From NCBI GenBank assembly GCA_027575765.1, contig JANBPT010000142.1:1-64000 (forward strand): a DNA stretch of 64,000 bases. The letters run 5' to 3'. How positions within the stretch are numbered: the stretch's first letter is position 1; every line of letters begins with the position of its first letter. Both the position numbers and the translations under genes were made by a program. Origin of the DNA: Tieghemiomyces parasiticus (Eukaryota > Kickxellomycota > Dimargaritomycetes > Dimargaritales > Dimargaritaceae). Below the pieces are notes generated by a model that did not search any database, was not told where the DNA came from, and saw only the letters and a list, made by a program, of their open reading frames with translations. Shown here in pieces: positions 35,133 through 44,646 of this stretch.

Positions 35133-36552
35133 AAGGCTGTGGGCGAGTGAGCGGTGCGGGGACCTGGGCTAGAGGGAAAAAGATAGGGAAATAGTAAAAG
35201 GAAAAGGGTGGTGGTAAGCGGATGGTCAGAGGTGAAAATAATGGCAATGGGGTTGGACCCGGCTATCGCTAATCGCATATATAGCTCAAGATTGTCGGTC
35301 AAATTCTCTCCCCCCCATCGGGCGGGGTAACTTGGTAAGTGCCCGGTCAGCCTGGAATCCGGAGGTAGCGAGCCAATACTACTCGTATAACGGCGGGATG
35401 CGCCATAGTCGCGGCTGACAGAATGACCAACTTCTCGAGGGTATTGCGGCTAGATCCGCCAAGTGCTACCCCGGAAAGCTTATGGTGCCAGATGACTCAT
35501 CAGATCGGGCAGGACCCGGGGGCTGCCGATCTTCTGAGCAAAATACCACTACATTGGGCAGCATCCTCGGGGTAATCTAAGCGGCTTTGCCATGTGACGA
35601 GATCGCGGACGCTACTTACTCTGACGGGGGAATTCAAGAGAAGTGGTAAAGAAAATAGGTAGTGGGTCAGTGAAACAGGGTGTGGATGTTGGAATGCTTC
35701 TAGGCAGCGTTGAGAGACGGGGATATAGAAGTATACTGGGAAAGTAGGAGAGAGAGACGAAGGGCACCGTACCAGGCGGGTCAGACAGAGGAGGGGGGAG
35801 ATCTATAGTCGGAGCGGGCTAGAGGAATAGCAGCGGGGCGTGTAAGATTGGCGGGAGGTTGTGGTGGTGGTGGGGCTAATTTCCTGCCACTCAACCCTCT
35901 ATGCCCCCCCCACCCCTTCCCCTCTTATACCCGCGCGCCGAAGCACCCCCAGGCCGTTCACGTCGGATCATTTTGGGCGGTACTGGGTGCGGGCCCCTAA
36001 TATCTGCTAATTAATCAGTCCCCTCGACCGGGCAAACGTCTACTCATGAGGAACAGAGTTGGACGAGGGATGGCAACACGACAATTAGCCTGCCATGATA
36101 TAGTGCTCGCCGGAGTATCGTGCCACGGGTTTACTGGCATCGAAACCGAAGGACACGATAACCATCACTCTTGTACAAATCTTTCCAATACCCACCGAGT
36201 TACGCCATAGCATCCTGATGACTTAAACCTTGCACTAATGCCCAGCTCCCCGCCGTTTGTGAGTGGGATTTCGCAGATGGAATAACCAGGCGACAACTAG
36301 TCGCTGATTTTGACAGTCACCGTACACTTCAACTGCGTAGCCCTCTTGCCTCTATACTTTGTCTGTTCATATTCCCCGAGCACCACGCCCCCCCCCCTCG
36401 CGTCTGACCTTACGATGTGCCGGGGCAAGTTGTAGACATTACAAGCCATTAGTCAAATTTGGTATATCTATCGCCGAAATTTACTTGGTATGAGTTGAAT
36501 ATAAAGGGTGAACTTCACAAGCCATGGACCATTGGGTACAATCGTAATATAT
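35133..36552. other. 1.4 kb intergenic region; no gene recognised
   Basis: Upstream of the eIF5-mimic gene and downstream of the NI9M-like gene. A donor-like GTAAGT on the minus strand at 35618-35613 could mark a 5'-leader intron of the eIF5-mimic gene, but no start codon supports a coding exon there. A C-tract lies near 36389-36399. Confidence 0.4.
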
Positions 36553-37014
36553 CTAGCTGTCGTAGCCCGTCACCTCGCGCCGCGCGCGCTGGGGAAGTGG
36601 GTAGCCCAGAGGGATGGGTTCGGACGGCGTCCAGCCGAAGTATTTGAATCGGATCATCGGAACGGCTACACCGACCACGGGAGCTGTGCCCAAGTAGATA
36701 ACGTAGTTACGAGTGATAGGGGTTGACACCGGTTAATTCGGGTATGTGACGATGGGCAAGTAAGCGTGTATGTCAGGATTTGGGCCCTCGAAAGAGTGTT
36801 TCGGTGGCCTACTAGGCGCCGTTAAGGTCGGGCCTTTTGGTTCACTAGTAGGGTGGTGCATCCAAATGCCAAACGGAAGTGGCGCCTTGTCCCAAGACAT
36901 CGCAGATACTGCCAAGGTCCCGTACTACTTACAGCCTAGGCCTATGACGAAGGACCAAAAGATGAAGGGGTTTTCGTAAGCCTTCCGGCGCAGGGTGTGG
37001 TAGAGGCCGAACAT
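36553..37014 (-). CDS. NADH:ubiquinone oxidoreductase 9.5 kDa subunit (fungal NI9M, NDUFA3-like)
   Basis: Accessory membrane-arm subunit of mitochondrial complex I, one transmembrane helix. Two exons: 36933-37014 (27 codons plus one base) and 36553-36683; 213 nt, 70 residues. The first exon gives a basic start and helix R-R-K-A-Y-E-N-P-F-I-F-W-S-F-V-I-G. The joint forms G-L-G-S-P-V-V-G-V-A-V-P-M-I-R, matching the fungal pattern V-I-G-x-x-G-P-V-x-x-V-x-V-P-x-I-R. The tail has E-P-I-P-L-G-Y-P-L-P and ends T-G-Y-D-S, again as in fungal 9.5 kDa subunits. Acceptor GCACAG was chosen because it alone gives this continuity. Family length is usually 70-90. Confidence 0.85.
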
Positions 37015-37546
37015 GATCGACGGTATGAGTGAAAAAAAGGGGTTGGGTGAATGTGATTTGGGACACTGGTACAGGACACAATAAGCAGCAATGCGTACTT
37101 GAAAGCCGCGAGTTAGGTTAGGGAATGAATCGGAGTTGGCCAGTTGCAGGAATGGAACGGCTAGAGAGAAGCTTGGCCCAATAGGTTTGGTGGGTTGGGT
37201 GGTGGAGAGTAAAGTGGGGGGAGGCTGGCAGGCCATGTGGAACCGTTCGGCTGGCTTCCAAGCGTTGGCCCTGCCGCTTCAGCCCGCAATTCAACATCCG
37301 CGCTCTCCTGCGCTGGTTTTGCGAGTACCATACCTACCTACCCTCCGCCCGGTCACCACCTTCCCAGCTTAGCACGGCAGTTCTCTACCCATCCACCGCC
37401 TTCTCCTCTCCTCCATCGAACAAACCGAACGGACAGTTTGCCTTGGGCCACGGATCCGTGTCTCCATTTAAACTCATCTCCTCGCGTGGCAGCTTAACGC
37501 CCCACGCTCCCCTCGTCTACTTCGACATCGGCCTGTGCCAGCCACG
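37015..37546. promoter_or_regulatory. Divergent promoter region NI9M-like/NUP43
   Basis: A 530-base head-to-head spacer. Pyrimidine-rich leaders lie on both sides; nothing else recognised. Confidence 0.45.
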
Positions 37547-38725
37547 ATGGACGATTTCTTCATTCATCCTGTGGAGCAGAAGGTCTCGTGTGCACAGTGG
37601 TACGCGCCGTCGACCTACGTGAGCGAGGAACTCCACTTTCTGACAGGCACTTGGGACGAAGGCACGGAGAACGCCCTCACCCTCTGGCGGTGCCCCGCCC
37701 CAGACGCCCGGACACGGCAGCTCAACGCCGGGTTCACCGCCACAGCTCTGTGTCGGACCCCGCACACCGGCGACGTGGCCTCGATCGCCCTCCTCCAGCC
37801 GCACCTGTGCGCCACCGCCAGTTCGAACGGCCAACTATACCTCTACGCTCTGCCGGACGACCTGGCCGCACCGGACTCTGACCGCACCGCCTCGTACGAG
37901 CTAAAGCTGGTCCGATCCTGGGATACCGCCGCGGGCGAACCGAATGCGCGGGCCATGTCGGTGGATTCCTCGGCGACGGCGGTGACCCCCAGCGACCGAG
38001 GCCTACGGTCCCCATGTACGGCGGTGGCCGTCCAACCCCACAAGCAGGGTGACCCGGAGCTAGCAGTGGTAGGCGAGAACGGGCACCTCAATATTTTTAC
38101 GGCGGAACGGACCACAGCGATTGACACTACCCAGGCCGACTGTCTCCCACTGTACGATGTGGCCTGGCTAACTTCCAACACGCTCATGACGGCGAGCCGC
38201 AGCGGTCAGCTCAAGCTGTTTGACCGCCGCGACATGCGCGAGGCCGTAGCGGTCCTCATGGACCCGGTAGATACCGGGGCCGCCGTCAACTGTATCGCCG
38301 TTCACGCCTCCCAAACCAACCGGATCGCCGTTGGCAACGCGCTCGGCCGCGCCCAGATCTGGGACCTCCGCCAGTACGACGAGCCCCAGAGCCAGTCCAT
38401 TCCACTCCACCATGCCGAAATCACTGACATCCGGCTTCATCCTCACCAGCCCTTCACCGTGGCCACGGCCTCCGCCGACGGGTCCTGCGTCATGATGGAC
38501 ACCACCGCTGTGCCAACGGCCCCCGGCGTCCCACCCACCGCTGAGCCCTTGGCTCACCGCCGCTACAGTGCCATGGCGAGTGGGCGGACCGCCTCCTCAC
38601 AGGGGATTTTGAAACTGCAAAACCTGTACAATCGGCTCAGCATTAACTGCCTAGATTTCCACCCGCAGAACGGCCTCATGCTGGCCGGGTCAGATAACGA
38701 GAACCTACTGTTCCACCTCGACTAG
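37547..38725 (+). CDS. NUP43: Nucleoporin NUP43, WD40 protein of the Y complex
   Basis: Seven-bladed beta propeller that docks on the Nup84/Nup107-160 outer-ring complex. Single exon, 392 residues from ATG 37547 (upstream in-frame GTG at 37535 not used). Landmarks match Nup43: Q-K-V-S-C-A-Q-W near 10, T-G-T-W-D-E-G-T-E-N, H-T-G-D-V-A-S-I-A-L-L, P-C-T-A-V-A-V-Q-P, V-V-G-E-N-G-H-L-N-I-F, S-R-S-G-Q-L-K-L-F-D-R-R-D, H-x-A-E-I-T-D-I-R-L-H-P-H-Q-P and the closing S-I-N-C-L-D with L-A-G-S-D-N-E-N-L-L-F. Nup43 is absent from budding yeast but known in animals and various fungi. An acidic/Ser-rich insertion (about 112-148) sits between two propeller strands. Confidence 0.9.
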   Translation: MDDFFIHPVEQKVSCAQWYAPSTYVSEELHFLTGTWDEGTENALTLWRCPAPDARTRQLNAGFTATALCRTPHTGDVASIALLQPHLCATASSNGQLYLYALPDDLAAPDSDRTASYELKLVRSWDTAAGEPNARAMSVDSSATAVTPSDRGLRSPCTAVAVQPHKQGDPELAVVGENGHLNIFTAERTTAIDTTQADCLPLYDVAWLTSNTLMTASRSGQLKLFDRRDMREAVAVLMDPVDTGAAVNCIAVHASQTNRIAVGNALGRAQIWDLRQYDEPQSQSIPLHHAEITDIRLHPHQPFTVATASADGSCVMMDTTAVPTAPGVPPTAEPLAHRRYSAMASGRTASSQGILKLQNLYNRLSINCLDFHPQNGLMLAGSDNENLLFHLD

Positions 38726-38912
38726 CCCGACGCATAGGACTTGTGTGTTGCTAATACATAATCGTCATTGTTTGCCAACTGCTAGGTATGAACCGGTGGT
38801 AGGGTATGCTCACCCCCGGGCGTTGTTTTTCATGATACAAGAAGAAAGCTGCGATGTGGTAGAGCGAGTGGGTTGATAAAGAAGGAGGCTGTACGGATAG
38901 GAAGGGAACGTC

Positions 38913-39260
38913 TCAGGTAGAAAGTCTCTGGGCAAGGTAGTGGGGTGAATGGCGGGCTACAGCCTGGTATGTGCTGGTAAACACCTTACTTTGGTTACCC
39001 GGTAGTGTGGGGAATTTTTCCATGTCGCTCATGGGCCTGTCGTGTTTGGCGTCCCTGTAGCTAAACATTTTCTCCAGAAGTGTCTGGTCCTTATACCGAG
39101 TCCCCGACGTTTTCAGTTCGTGTGAATAGGCCAATTTTAAGGCCTTAGCGGTTTTCCTAACCTCCTCAACTCCGCGCCTTGAGAGAGGCGGCGTAAGGCC
39201 AGATGCAACCTGTAGGATGGCGAGGAGATACAACGCAAGTACGGCGCGAAAGTGGGACAT
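38913..39260 (-). CDS. Small secreted orphan protein
   Basis: 115 residues from ATG 39260. The first 21 residues (M-S-H-F-R-A-V-L-A-L-Y-L-L-A-I-L-Q-V-A-S-G) form a clear signal peptide with likely cleavage after Ser-Gly. The mature part is basic and mostly helical in character (V-R-K-T-A-K-A-L-K-L-A-Y-S-H-E) and has no cysteine. I do not recognise the family. A donor-like GTAAGG at 38994 could extend it into another exon, but no acceptor at sensible distance was found. It lies 300 bases from repeat copy B, which suggests a fast-evolving or lineage-specific gene. Expression is unproven. Confidence 0.4.
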   Translation of the reverse strand: MSHFRAVLALYLLAILQVASGLTPPLSRRGVEEVRKTAKALKLAYSHELKTSGTRYKDQTLLEKMFSYRDAKHDRPMSDMEKFPTLPGNQSKVFTSTYQAVARHSPHYLAQRLST

Positions 39261-39339
39261 ACTGGATTGGGTCGTATGTGACTCGGGAGGACTGATGATA
39301 TAAGGTGGGGGGGGGTTTGCTTGGGCTATAGGGGTCTAG

Positions 39340-40060
39340 GTGATTCTTACGAAAAAACAGTCTAGTGCGGCTGGCTGTGTGGAATGATGGAGGCAGCAGG
39401 GATAGCAATGCTTTGGACCAGGAAGGTCACCAGGGGCGCAAGTAAAATAGAATTGTAATGGCCCCCAACATCCCAATGATAATGAAGGGGTAATGGTTGC
39501 CGGCATATGTTGGCTCATGGGTACATGGTGTGGAGTGTGATGCCTAGCCCTTACACCAAGGCAACTGTTGGTGCAGAATTTTTTAATGTGGCTGTGGTGA
39601 TTGGGAACCACCACGTTAGATTATCCCAAGGTAAAGTCCAAGTCTACTATGGCAGAATCATAAATTCTGTGATAGTAGAATAGCCTTTTGGTTATGGTAT
39701 TGGACTTGGGCCTAATATCAGCACAGCAATGGCCTATCTCCAACACCCAACTTGGCTGGATGTTACCAGTCTACCGGGTCACTTTGTGGTCATGGTGGCC
39801 ATGGCAAATGGCCAAGTTGATTTCCAGATCTGATTGACAGCTTTCCTCAGTAGCAAGGTAGTTTCACAAATGCTTGCCAGCTGTGGTGCCTGCGGGGTTG
39901 GTCTCCCAGGAATTATCTTAAATTGTATACTGTTGCTTAGCATTATCTGGGATCACAGTGGCCATACTGAAGAAATAGCCCATCACTTTATGAAAAAACC
40001 ATTGTTGTACAGGGTCCAAATGATAATATTCACCCTCATCCTACAGGGACACTCTAAGTT
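39340..40060. mobile_element. Second decayed, CpG-poor repeat region
   Basis: CpG-poor stretch containing repeat copy B. Depletion is milder than at 18-20 kb, so this copy may be younger or less methylated. No protein-coding remnant is recognised. Boundaries are approximate and based on composition. Confidence 0.45.
39593..39725 (-). repeat. Dispersed inverted repeat, copy B
   Basis: Reverse complement matches 19210-19341 at about 90 percent by eye with one or two short indels. It keeps one CpG (near 39613) where copy A has TpG. Confidence 0.85.
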
Positions 40061-40839
40061 GTCGGAGGGCTATGTGACTCGAGTGACGAAATATGTAGCT
40101 TACGCCTCAAGTGTCAAGCAAGGTAGATTGACACTTCACGGGTGGGCGGTCATGCTAAGTTGTAAGTATGCCCACCTGGTATTTACTGTGTCAATCGCCT
40201 CCACCAGATCCCAAGGTTGGCTTTAAGAGTTGGCCAATTTCCGTTATGTTACCAGCTGGTGGCGAGTTGATGGTACCAGCAGGAATATGACAACCAATGA
40301 TATAGGCACCAATGGTTGGCATGTCCCCCTTCATTGTTCCGCAGCTATTATCTACCGCAACTTCACCGATATGGCCGACAGCCAGGCTTAGTTTACGATG
40401 AACTTGATCTGCTATGGTCTATCCAGCGTTTCACTTATTCGCCTGCAATGGTGCTGTCATTATGCTTCTTCTTCTCATTTTTTAACCCTAGATTGTAAAT
40501 ATATTTCAGGGGTATGTTGAGGCAAGGTCGCTGCTCCATGATCTGACAGCCTGGGTGGGTGTTCCTTCTCTCTATTAATCATCGGATACAAGTATGAATT
40601 TATAATAGTGACGACGTTTAGCATTGAATCAACCAAATCGCCGGGGTTGTATTTATTTCATCTATTTATTTTACACAGTTTATGATAATCATATGCAGCA
40701 TGTGCGAAGTGAAACGGCCGATGATACAACCCGTAGGTGAGCAGGATCATCACCCGAAAAGTTATAAGGAGCTACGGATGTCCGACATCGCTCATGGGAA
40801 AAAGTGTGCCACTTTGCACCCTTTGTTGGGAAACAGTCG
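40061..40839. other. Intergenic between repeat copy B and ATPase 3' end
   Basis: CpG returns toward normal after about 40060. T-rich stretches near 40650-40680 and a 3' flank for the ATPase. No gene recognised. Confidence 0.4.
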
Positions 40840-43800
40840 CTACCAGGCGAGTCGTGGGAAAAAAAGAAAATTGTGCCGTACGGCCAGTTTACGCAGTTCG
40901 TCGAGGCCCAGCATACCCAGGGCATAGGCGATAGGAATGAAAAAGAACTGGACGGGGATGGGCCGGGTGTTAAAGACGTTATTCACGAAGGGCACGTAAA
41001 TGATGAAGATGGCCAGGGAGATGCTGCAGGCCCAGCCGACGAGGATGACCAGGTTGCGACCCGGAGGCGGACCAGCCGCTTCCTCCGTCTGGGCCACCTC
41101 GAGGCAATCGTTGCGGTGACGACGGGGCCACGGGAGCGGGAAGGGGAAGTGTTGGAAGATGGATAGGTAGCGGGTACGGAGGGATAGGAGATTACCGAAA
41201 CACTGGCACATGACGAGCGAGATGAAGTAGATGGTCTGGGCGGTGTACCAATGTTCGTTGAGCTCGTCGAGGGTGTAGCCTTTGTACCCGTTGCCCCACT
41301 TGTCGTAGGCCAAGAACAGGTCCCGGAGGCCTAGGCCGCCGTAGGACGACATGTAGTAAAAGAACATACAATGGGCAAAGAACGCTTCAAGGAGCCCCGC
41401 GAAGGCGTAGGCATGAAGCATAAGCTTGGCGTTGACCAGGCGGTCCTTCCTGGGGACGCGTGGAGCGCGCGTGAGCAAGTCGCGTTCGGGACCTTCGTAC
41501 ATGAGGGCGATGGACGGCGGGAGGTCGGTGAGCACGCAGATGCAAATCATGAGGAAGGCGCTGAGCGGCAGAGGGACCCCGAGAAACACGTTGACCAGGA
41601 TGGGGACGCACTCGGAGAAGGAACCGGCCGGCAGGAGGTACAGGATGCACTTTTTGAGGTTGTCAAAGACCAAGCGGCCGTTCTCGATGGCCACCAGGAT
41701 GGACGAAAAGTTATTGTCCAGTAGAACCATGTGGGCCGCCTCGATGGCCACGTCACTGCCGCCGCCCATGGCGATACCAATGTTGGCGTTCTTGAGGGCA
41801 GGCGCGTCGTTGACACCGTCGCCGGTCACCGCCACGATGCCCCCGTTCATCTGCAGCTGCTGGACGATCTGCAGCTTCTGCTCGGGGGTGGTGCGCGCAA
41901 ACACAATTTCCCGGTACTGGGTGACCTGTTGCCACTGTTCTGGGGTGAGCGTGCCGAGTTCGCTACCAGAGAGCAGGAGGGAACCGGAAAAGTGGGCTAG
42001 GTGGTCGTGTTCGTCCGCTATGTGGCGGCGGGTGATTGTGTGGTCGTCCTTGTGAACGGCGGCCTTCTCAAGACTTAAGTAGGCCGCTTCTCGAGTCCGG
42101 TCGGGCTGGGAATCGGCGCCGTTCGCCAGCGGGGCTTTTTCGGATCCCGGGTGCCCATTCGGGCCACTCGCTACTGACCCGTCACCCACAACCGAGAGCG
42201 ACCGGAGATTGGCCACAGTGTCGATTTGGTCGCTAGTGAATATGCCCACCTGCTTAGCGATGGCAGCGGCGGTGAGGGCAAAGTCACCCGTGACCATAAG
42301 GACGCGTATACCGGCACGGTGGCAAGTACCTACCACGTCGTGGATTTCTGGGCGTGGGGGGTCCATAATCCCGACCAGACCCACCACACACAGAGAGTGG
42401 GCTAGACCGGCCAGGGCCTCGAGGTCGTCGCCATCTTCGGGTAGCTCGGCGGCGGACTTGAGCACGCGCTTGCACACCATGAGGACACGCTGGCCGTCCC
42501 CACTCCACCGTTCCTGCTGCTCGACCACGGCGGCGCGCAGCTGGTCGTCAAAGGGACGCGCTGTACCGTCAGAGCCGAGGTACCACTTGGTCTTGGGCAC
42601 CAGGATATCAGGGGCGCCCTTAATGAGGAGGACCGGGTTGGAAGTCCCGTATACATCGGCCTCGGGTCCCACCGCAGCCAGAGTGCCCCGGTCGGCCTCG
42701 GCGTCGAGAGTCAGACCGTCCGCGATCTCGGTGGGAGTGTCTGACTCGCCCGAGCGGGACACCGGACGGTTTAGGGCGGGGGCGGCCTCCGCCGTCCCTA
42801 ACTCCTCCTCGGGCGCGAGACCCTGGCCCAACTTAGGGTTACGGGACCGGACGATGGCCATCATCCATTTGTTTTTGGAGTTAAAGGGGATCTTGCGAAG
42901 CAGCTCAAAGCTATCCACGATGCGCTGGTCGTTGGGGGCGAGAGAGGCACTGAAACGCAGCATGGCGCTGTCCGTGGCGTCGCCCGCGATGACCCGGTCG
43001 AAGAGCGGGAGGTGGAGAGTAGCCGGATCGAACTGGGCGCCGTTGCACAGCCGAGTCGAAGCCACCAGCTGCTGGAAGCCGATGGCAAGGTCGGTGGCGC
43101 GTAGGTTGGCGTCGCGGGTAATGTTCCACGTCTCGTCCCCGGCGTAGGCGTTGCTCACAAACATGCGGTTCTGAGTGAGGGTCCCGGTTTTGTCCGAAGC
43201 AATGACGTTGACGGAGCCCAAGGTTTCGACCGTCATAAGGTCCTTGACCAGGATGCGCTGCTTGGCCATTTTGCGCGCCACAAGGGTGAGGGCCAGGGTG
43301 ACGGCAATGGGCAGGCCCTCGGGAACGAAGGCCACCATAACCGCGATCATGTTGACTAGGGCGTTCGAGGTGTTGATGAAGCCGGGGTAGTCCCGGCGCA
43401 GCCAGGCACCCCAGGTGACGATGACCACGGTGGCAGTAGTGAGGGCCAGCACGGCGATCAGGGATACGAATCGATTGATTTCCACTTGGAGAGTACTCCG
43501 GGTCTTCTTTGTGCTGGTGGTGAGCTTGCTGATCCTACCCATGACGGTTCTGTCGCCGGTGGCCACAACAACCCCCACGCCGCTGCCGTTAGTAATGAGG
43601 GTTCCCATTAAACCCATGTTGCGGGTCTCAAGGAAATTTTCGTCGGTGTGCTCAACGGTGGCGTTGATAGGGTCGTTCTCGCCGGTCAGTACGGATTTGT
43701 CAAATTTGAGGTCGTAGCACTCGATGACACGCACGTCGGCAGGGACCTTAGTGCCGTATCCGAGCTGGACGCGGTCACCCACCACCAATTCGCTGGCCGG

Positions 43801-44646
43801 TATGGTCTTCAGAACACCGTCACGGACCACATCGCAGCTAGCCGGTAGCATATTATTGATGGACTTCATGGTCTTGGCCGAGCTCCAGTCCTGGTACGCG
43901 TTGAAGGCGGTCATGAGGGCGATCACAATGAAGATTAGCACGCCCAGGCCCAGGTTGGTCGGGTCGGGTGGCGAGCCTAGCGGCCGCCAGGCGATGATGC
44001 AGACAATAGCGGCAATCCAGAGTAGGATACCGAATCCGCCGAAGCAGTATCCCAGTAGCTGGAGAACGTAGTTGGACTTGGCCGGGGTGATCAGGTTTCG
44101 ACCATCGCGGACCAGGAACTTCTGGGCGACGGGAGCTTCCAAACCGCGCCCGAGGTCGGTACTGAACATGGTGGCGAGTTCGGGTAAGCCTAGCTTGTGG
44201 AAACTCTGGTCAGTGCTCTCGATGTCACCGCGGCCCAGCCCGTCCTGCATCTGAACCGACATGGTGCGGAACTCCACGGTGAGGGTGCGAACCAAGGAGA
44301 TAGGCACATCTTCAGCGGCCGCTGACACGTGGGTGCCGGTGCGGCTGGTGAGCGGGTAGTGGCTAGTTGAGGGCGCAAAGGAAGTGGCGTGCGGGCGAAC
44401 GTAGTGGTGCTGGGACATGTTGCCGTAGGACGTGGTGCGCGAGTAAGGCGGATGGGCTGCTACTCCTGCGAAGGAGGTGGTGCGCGTACTCAGCGAGTTG
44501 TCCTGGTGGGGCACAGCGAAGGAGGTCGCGCGAGGCGGGCCATGAGAATCGTTCCGCGCACGGTTACCAGTGCTCAGGGCAACAATCTCGATACCAGGTT
44601 CCTTCTTATCCCCCTGAGAGGAGACGTCGGGGCTAGCCGGGTCCAT
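40840..44646 (-). CDS. P-type cation ATPase, group IIC (Na+/K+-ATPase alpha-like)
   Basis: Single exon, 1,268 residues from ATG 44646; the frame stays open 67 codons upstream, but that part is proline-rich leader. P-type features: actuator L-T-G-E-N-D near 320, phosphorylated Asp485 in D-K-T-G-T-L-T, P-E-G-L-P in segment 4, and hinge T-G-D-G-V-N-D-A-P-A-L-K then I-G-I-A-M-G-G-G-S-D-V-A-I-E-A-A. The segments Q-L-L-G-Y-C-F-G-G-F-G-I-L-L-W-I and K-D-L-M-T-V-E-T-L-G-S place it with IIC enzymes, whose fungal members pump Na+ or K+ at the plasma membrane; ion choice cannot be read by eye. The N-terminus has four R/H-x-T-S-F/Y repeats. Two disordered insertions interrupt the cytoplasmic domains (about 605-660 and 815-870). 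No beta subunit gene is seen here. Confidence 0.85.
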   Translation of the reverse strand: MDPASPDVSSQGDKKEPGIEIVALSTGNRARNDSHGPPRATSFAVPHQDNSLSTRTTSFAGVAAHPPYSRTTSYGNMSQHHYVRPHATSFAPSTSHYPLTSRTGTHVSAAAEDVPISLVRTLTVEFRTMSVQMQDGLGRGDIESTDQSFHKLGLPELATMFSTDLGRGLEAPVAQKFLVRDGRNLITPAKSNYVLQLLGYCFGGFGILLWIAAIVCIIAWRPLGSPPDPTNLGLGVLIFIVIALMTAFNAYQDWSSAKTMKSINNMLPASCDVVRDGVLKTIPASELVVGDRVQLGYGTKVPADVRVIECYDLKFDKSVLTGENDPINATVEHTDENFLETRNMGLMGTLITNGSGVGVVVATGDRTVMGRISKLTTSTKKTRSTLQVEINRFVSLIAVLALTTATVVIVTWGAWLRRDYPGFINTSNALVNMIAVMVAFVPEGLPIAVTLALTLVARKMAKQRILVKDLMTVETLGSVNVIASDKTGTLTQNRMFVSNAYAGDETWNITRDANLRATDLAIGFQQLVASTRLCNGAQFDPATLHLPLFDRVIAGDATDSAMLRFSASLAPNDQRIVDSFELLRKIPFNSKNKWMMAIVRSRNPKLGQGLAPEEELGTAEAAPALNRPVSRSGESDTPTEIADGLTLDAEADRGTLAAVGPEADVYGTSNPVLLIKGAPDILVPKTKWYLGSDGTARPFDDQLRAAVVEQQERWSGDGQRVLMVCKRVLKSAAELPEDGDDLEALAGLAHSLCVVGLVGIMDPPRPEIHDVVGTCHRAGIRVLMVTGDFALTAAAIAKQVGIFTSDQIDTVANLRSLSVVGDGSVASGPNGHPGSEKAPLANGADSQPDRTREAAYLSLEKAAVHKDDHTITRRHIADEHDHLAHFSGSLLLSGSELGTLTPEQWQQVTQYREIVFARTTPEQKLQIVQQLQMNGGIVAVTGDGVNDAPALKNANIGIAMGGGSDVAIEAAHMVLLDNNFSSILVAIENGRLVFDNLKKCILYLLPAGSFSECVPILVNVFLGVPLPLSAFLMICICVLTDLPPSIALMYEGPERDLLTRAPRVPRKDRLVNAKLMLHAYAFAGLLEAFFAHCMFFYYMSSYGGLGLRDLFLAYDKWGNGYKGYTLDELNEHWYTAQTIYFISLVMCQCFGNLLSLRTRYLSIFQHFPFPLPWPRRHRNDCLEVAQTEEAAGPPPGRNLVILVGWACSISLAIFIIYVPFVNNVFNTRPIPVQFFFIPIAYALGMLGLDELRKLAVRHNFLFFPRLAW

